A DNA stretch of 64,000 nt, from contig NC_045149.1 in NCBI RefSeq assembly GCF_008831285.2, forward strand, positions 4,641,500 to 4,705,499, written 5' to 3'. Position numbers and translations under genes: made by a program. The DNA comes from Nymphaea colorata. Taxonomy: Eukaryota > Streptophyta > Magnoliopsida > Nymphaeales > Nymphaeaceae. The notes under the pieces were generated by a model. It saw only the letters and a program-made list of their open reading frames with translations, did no database searches and was not told the DNA's origin. This document shows, one piece after another, positions 59,646 to 64,000 of the stretch. The stretch's first letter is position 1. Every line of letters begins with the position of its first letter.

Positions 59646-61361
59646 ACAACCACCACACGTGGGTACTCCAGAAGGACCCCAAACATCGGAATGAACTAAG
59701 GCAAACGGATGAGTGGTTTTATTCAATGAGATAGGGTACGAAGCCCTGACATGTTTAGCCAATTGACACACTTCACAAGCGAAGGAGTCAATGGAAACAG
59801 AAGCAAACAAATGAGGAAACAACTTCTTTATTAACTGAAATGGGAGATGTCCAAGACGCTCGTGCCATCGCAGAACAGTAGATCTATCATTCACACCAGA
59901 CAAGTGACCACTCGTGGCAGAAATCAATGCTGAAGCAACTTGTACCGGCAATCTGTAGAGCCCGTCAGTAACCGAACCAATCCCAATCTTCTTCCCCGTC
60001 ACCAAGTCCTGCAGGGAACAATGATCAGCAGAGAAAATTAGATTACAGTTTAATTCTTTAGTAATACTGCTGACAGAGAGTAGGTTCACAGGAATATTTG
60101 GAACATGCAAGGCATTGTGGAGACGGTATTTGTTCAACAGGGACAAGCTCCCTTTCCCAGCCACAGAGATAGAAGACCCATCTGCCATAGACACGCGTTG
60201 CTTGCCAGAGGAAAGTTGATATTCTTGAAAGAGTTTAGAGTCCCCTGTCATGTGGTGAGTGGCTCCACTATCAACAATCCAATCACCAAGAGAAGGGTTA
60301 CCTTGATCAGTCGAGGCAACGAGGGCTTGGGCTAGCTGAGCCCCTTCAGACGTGGAGGACTCCTCAGGGGTAGTAGATAGGCGGCTGATGTACGCCTGTA
60401 GCTCCTTGAGTTGAGCAGGGGACAGCTTGGACTTTGCACCACTAGAAGAATTGCTCTGACTGGAATCAGACACAGAAGGGCTACGCTTGCCAGAGGGAGG
60501 ACGACCTCTGACCAGTCTCTTCTCGGGATGAAGATCCCAACAGAAATCCACCGAATGCCCCAACTTGTTGCAATGAGTGCAATGCCGGGCAGGACGCTGC
60601 CCAGTCCCAGAGGCACGGCTGACAAAGGCAGAAGGGCCATGACCGGTGTCAAGATGCATCACCTGGTGACGTTGTTCTTCAGACTCAACTCGGGCATATA
60701 CTTCCTCTATCCCCGGAATTTCATCACCATTAAGAATTTGGCTACGAATAGACTCAAATTCATCCCGCAAGCCTCCCAGAAACAAAAACGTACGGTCCAT
60801 CCATTCCTTTTCCCAGTAGAGGGAATGATCTGAACCGCACTTCCACTCATCAGTCACATGATAATCTAGCTCCTCCCATTTGGTCTTCAGGGCAGCATAG
60901 AAGGCAGCAACAGACAAATCACCCTGTGTCAGGGAGTAAATACTGCGTTTAATCTGATAGGTACGCAGATGTCTCTTCTTGCGACCATACATCTTCGCAA
61001 GCACAGTCCACATATCAAAAGAGGTCGGCTTCCGCAGAATGAGGGGCTGGATATCGGAGGACACGGAGCTGATAATCCAGACCTTCACTTGGCTGTCCTC
61101 CAACGCCCACGTTGCCCAATGAGGATCAGATTTGATGGGCGCAGGTTTGTCGCCAGTGATGTAAGAGAGACGCCCACGGCTAGTAATCCCAATCTCGAGA
61201 GCGGCAGACCAAGATAGGTAATTGTCCTTGGTCAGACGGATGGAGGTGACCTGGATCGGCACGTTCTCAGTCTTGGAAGCGCTGCCCGCGTCAAGAACAG
61301 CATCTTTTTGAGTCCCCATCGCGTCTGCCATCACAAACACGCACACAGCAACAAGAGGCAC
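59634..61361 (-). pseudogene. Copia gag-protease-integrase N-terminal frame
   Basis: 575 codons; the likely true start is the second Met at 61331 (MADAMGTQK). Gag core (LTKDNYLSWSAALEIG, RTYQIKRSIYSLTQGDLSVA), a complete CCHC knuckle (CTHCNKLGHSVDFC), protease (WIVDSGATHHM), the pre-integrase domain (LRWHERLGHLPF) and the CEVC finger half. It ends at 59634 after a frame change in a T run near 59645, inside the integrase core. Confidence 0.92.
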
Positions 61362-61725
61362 AGCGGCGAGAACTAGGCAGAGGCGACGGGAATGAGGCAG
61401 CGGCTACGAAAGGCAGGCGGCGACGTTCCTGGGCGACGCTGGGAACGATGGACGGCGACGGTGAAGGGCAGCGGTGGCGCGGGACGACGGCGGCGCTGAA
61501 GTGGGCAACGGCAGTGATGGACAACGGCAACGCAGCAGAGAACAACCGCGCCGGACGATGGCGGCGCCGCTGGCAGCGCTGGACGGTGGCGGCGCAGCTG
61601 GCAGCGCTGGACGGCGGCGGCGCAGCAGAGAGCGACGACGCAGCAGCGGCAGAGAAAAAAACGGAGAAAACAGCAGCGGCAAAAAACCGGCGGAAACACG
61701 ACGATCACACCAACGATCTCTCACG
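61362..61725 (-). other. GC-rich 5' leader of the young copia element
   Basis: Untranslated leader between primer-binding site and gag, built from repeated ggcggcg/cagcgctgg words. Open frames on both strands (61291-61784) are composition artefacts. Confidence 0.6.
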
Positions 61726-61742
61726 CGTTGGCTCTGATACCA
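61726..61742 (-). other. Primer-binding site of the young copia element
   Basis: The minus strand reads TGGTATCAGAGCCAACG with no spacer after the 5' LTR, complementary to initiator Met tRNA. Confidence 0.93.
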
Positions 61743-62027
61743 TGTAGAAACACACACCAAGATGGAGAGAAAGAGAAGGAACACACAATATACGTGGAAA
61801 ACCTCAAAGAGAGGTGAAAAACCACGGAGAAGCTCTAACCTAGGTGCACAACCGCAACCCTAGGAGAGAGAAAATGTTATTCCACTTAATTCAACACTTA
61901 CACATAAGGACAATATATAGAGGGAGAGAGGAGAAGCCGCCTAGGGTACCGAGCCCACCTCGGTACCCGCGCCCCATAGAACCGGGTCCAGATATGGACC
62001 CGGTTCCCACAACAACATATTCTAACA
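61743..62027 (-). repeat. 5' LTR of the young copia element
   Basis: 285 bp, one substitution from the 3' LTR. Followed on the minus strand immediately by the primer-binding site. Confidence 0.97.
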
Positions 62028-62931
62028 AAGGAAAACATTTTTAACATTCAACCGATATAAAGTTCATCCATGTGAGACTGCAAGAGAGATGATAACACAG
62101 ATTCGTTCCCATCTTGATGACTGGTCTGAAAGTCTCATCGTAATCTTTCTCATACTGCTGAGTGAAGCCTCTAGCCACAAGACGAGCCTTATATCTATCA
62201 ATGCTGATCGTTCCCATCTTGATGACTGGACTGAAAGTCTCATCGTAATCTTCCCCATACTGCTGAGTGAAGCCTCTAGCCACAAGACGAGCCTTATATC
62301 TATCAATGCTGCCATCGAGTTTGTGCTTGAGTTTGTAAAGGGGAAAGGGTTGACGATTCCCTGGAAGCATAGAATGGGGAGTCCACCGATTTAGCACACG
62401 ACTAGGCATACGATTAATCAAATATGCACTAGTAAGAACAACATCTCCCCAATAATGTTTTGGAAGATTCTTTTGAAACAAGAGGGCCCTGATGACATTA
62501 AGCAGCTGACGATCTTTCCTCTCAGCTACCCCATTTTGAGGAGGGGTGTAGCTGCAAGATGTCTCATGAACAATCCCCCTTTTTCGAAGGAAATCCTCTA
62601 CAGCTTGACACACATACTCACGAGCATTATTAGACCGAAAGGTCTCAACATATCCTCTATATTGGGTCTCCACAAGAAGAATGAAGGTCTCTATGACATG
62701 AGGCACTTTGCTACGATCTTTCAGCAAATATATAAAGATACTCCTTGAGTAATCATCTATAAAGGTTATAAAGTACTGAAAACCACGACGGGTATGAATT
62801 CCCGAAGGCCCCCACACATCAGAATGGATCAATGAAAAAACTTCATTAGCACGACTGGTGGAAACAAGGTATGAAGCCCTAACATGTTTAGCAAATTGAC
62901 ATACATCACAAGATATCATAGATATGTCCAA
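62028..62931 (-). pseudogene. Host copia integrase fused to reverse transcriptase N-terminus
   Basis: Integrase (HSDVWGPSGI, FITFIDDYSRSIFIYLLKDR, CSYTPPQNGVAERKDR, KHYWGDVVLTSAYLINRMPS) runs to about 62340. There it joins directly to the pre-RT segment (LDGSIDRYKARLVARGFTQQ), losing the usual linker of several hundred codons. The RT segment is present twice through a 105-bp tandem duplication. Frame is lost before the insertion at 62027. Confidence 0.85.
62105..62314 (-). repeat. In-frame 105-bp tandem duplication in the host copia element
   Basis: Units begin gttcccatcttgatgactgg at 62105 and 62210 and differ at a few bases. 105 bp equals 35 codons, so the frame is kept. Confidence 0.95.
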
Positions 62932-62997
62932 ACTAGAACATAAATAAGGAAATAACTGTTTCGAAACTCCAAAAGGGAAATGCCCAAGGTGTTCATG

Positions 62998-63387
62998 CTA
63001 ATACAAAAACAACTGAAGACAATTCTCTCTTTTCTTTTCTGTTCTACTAACTGTTGTCATAAGAGCTGTGGCCACACAGATGGGTAGTCGATATAATCCT
63101 TTAGACACCAAACCAATCTCAATCCTCTTCCTTGTCACCAAGTTCTGCAAAACACAATGATTTGCAGAGAATATGAGTTCACAATTCAGCTCCTTTGTAA
63201 TCTTGTTGACAGACAAAAGATTCAAGGGAAGATGAGGAACATGTAAGGCCCCATGCACTAAAAATTTGTTTAGCAAAGAAAAACTCTCTTTTCCTGCCAC
63301 AGAGGTAAAGGAACCATTGGCAAGAGAAACACGTTCCTTTCCAGACAAGAGCTTATACTCATGGAAGAGGTTAGGATTGCTAGTCAT
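62998..63387 (-). pseudogene. Host copia protease to pre-integrase frame
   Basis: Open for 129 codons, with LFHEYKLLSGKERVSLANGS, LHVPHLPLNLLSVNKITKEL and KGLYRLPICVATALM. A TAG at 62998 interrupts it just before HEHLGH, where relatives have Trp. Confidence 0.83.
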
Positions 63388-63433
63388 GTGGTGAGTGGCA
63401 CCACTGTCAACAATCTATTCTCCCATACAAGAA

Positions 63434-63895
63434 TTACCTTTTTTCTCCATAAATGGCAAGAGCATGGTTAACCTTCACATCATCTAACACTTTGGCCTGA
63501 CCGACATCAATCCGACTTAGATAAGCACGGAGCTCGCGGATCTGTTCAGCAGAGATAGAGGCTTTCCCTCCACTAGAATTGGTAGCATCAGAAATAGACT
63601 TCTTCCCACTATAAGACCTCCCTCGACTATTCTTCTCTTTAGGATGGAGGTCCCAACAAAATTCCATGGTATGACCAGTCTTCTTGCAGTGAGTGCACTT
63701 GCGAGGAGGTGAGGCAGCTCTCATAGGGGCACGACTAACAAGAGCACACCTCTCATTATACGAGATGTGATCCCCCTTTCTCCCAGTAATAACAAGACGG
63801 CCTTGCTTCTTCTGGCCATACATCTGCTCAAGAATAACCCACATATCTCTCAAAGTCCTCTTGCGAAGAATGATGGGTTGAATCTTGGATGACAC
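63434..63895 (-). pseudogene. Host copia gag C-terminal part
   Basis: Contains SSKIQPIILRKRTLRDMW and a complete CCHC knuckle, CTHCKKTGHTMEFC. The gag middle is deleted after MYGQKK compared with the young element (which continues RTYQIKRSIYSLTQGDLSV). Coding continues with breaks to the window edge. Confidence 0.83.
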
Positions 63896-64000
63896 AGAGT
63901 TGAAAATCTAAGTTTTAACTTGGTTGTCCTCAAGAAACCATGTGTCCCAAGCAATGCTAGTTTCAGCCGGTTCAATCTTCCTCCCGTTAACATAAGCAAT

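Larger units (their letters stand above)
56743..62027 (-). mobile_element. Young full-length Ty1/copia retrotransposon
   Basis: 5285 bp with 285-bp LTRs at both ends (56743-57027 and 61743-62027) that differ at one base (56853 T versus 61853 C on the plus strand). The 5-bp duplication aagga lies at 56738-56742 and 62028-62032. Primer-binding site, gag, protease, integrase, reverse transcriptase, RNase H and polypurine tract are all present in copia order on the minus strand. Two lesions were seen: a frame change in integrase near 59645 and an in-frame TGA at 57706-57708. The copy is therefore probably not autonomous as read. Confidence 0.97.
55261..64000 (-). mobile_element. Copia element split by a younger copia insertion (runs off the right edge)
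   Basis: The 3' LTR is 55261-55543. The minus-strand interior continues as RNase H and reverse transcriptase to 56742, is interrupted by the element at 56743-62027, and resumes at 62028 with reverse transcriptase N-terminal part, integrase, protease and gag to 64000. The reverse-transcriptase reading breaks in the LDVKNAFL region exactly where the duplicated aagga lies. It carries stops, a deletion joining integrase to the pre-RT region near 62338, and a 105-bp duplication, so it is inactive. The 5' LTR is outside the window. Confidence 0.87.

Noticed and set aside
61291-61784. Overlapping GC-rich frames on both strands
   Set aside because: They lie in the untranslated leader of the young copia element, built from gcagcg/ggcggc repeats.

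Overview
This is nuclear DNA from a flowering plant. The evidence is spliced GT-AG exons of plant-specific gene families, AT-rich introns of several kilobases, and Ty1/copia, Ty3/gypsy-like, TRIM, hAT, CACTA and MITE-type transposons, many nested. Species cannot be named from the sequence. No rRNA, tRNA or CRISPR array was recognised.

Layout. 1-3660 is a decayed minus-strand copia element that runs off the left edge and ends at a perfect 37-bp hairpin (3661-3743). 4357-8055 is a second minus-strand copia element with a target-site duplication but two unlike LTRs. 9868-13553 has hAT-like ends around exon pieces of at least two host genes: a plastid acyl-ACP thioesterase of the ALT type and a CIPK protein kinase. 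It is the best candidate for something undescribed here. 13555-20756 holds small remnants, including a complete 457-bp TRIM (14832-15288), a CACTA end (17754) and a long-TIR MITE (18600-19105). 20757-23901 is an LTR element without recognisable reverse transcriptase. 24027-28460 is a broken hAT transposase gene. 28914-32736 looks like a long gypsy-type LTR carrying a 1.1-kb hAT with a perfect 8-bp target duplication. It is followed by a copia 3' fragment (32737-33282).

36753-51743 holds the first five exons of the one clearly intact host gene, a plus-strand U-box domain protein 33-type gene (USP domain, coiled coil; the kinase and U-box exons are not in the window). Its exons keep one open frame of about 380 codons. 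Its introns hold a tandem 1.3-kb duplication, hAT MITEs, copia pieces and microsatellites. Right of exon 5 come a copia fragment (about 52650-54685) and a copia element whose left LTR is 55261-55543. That element continues past the right edge, and its reverse-transcriptase region is split by a young full-length copia element (56743-62027; 285-bp LTRs differing at one base; 5-bp target duplication aagga).

The window is mainly a record of layered insertion. Eight of the nine copia segments are on the minus strand, so those inside the U-box gene are antisense to it. The two coding stories are the U-box gene, which keeps its exons through heavy intron growth, and the shuffled exon cluster at 11.4-13.2 kb.
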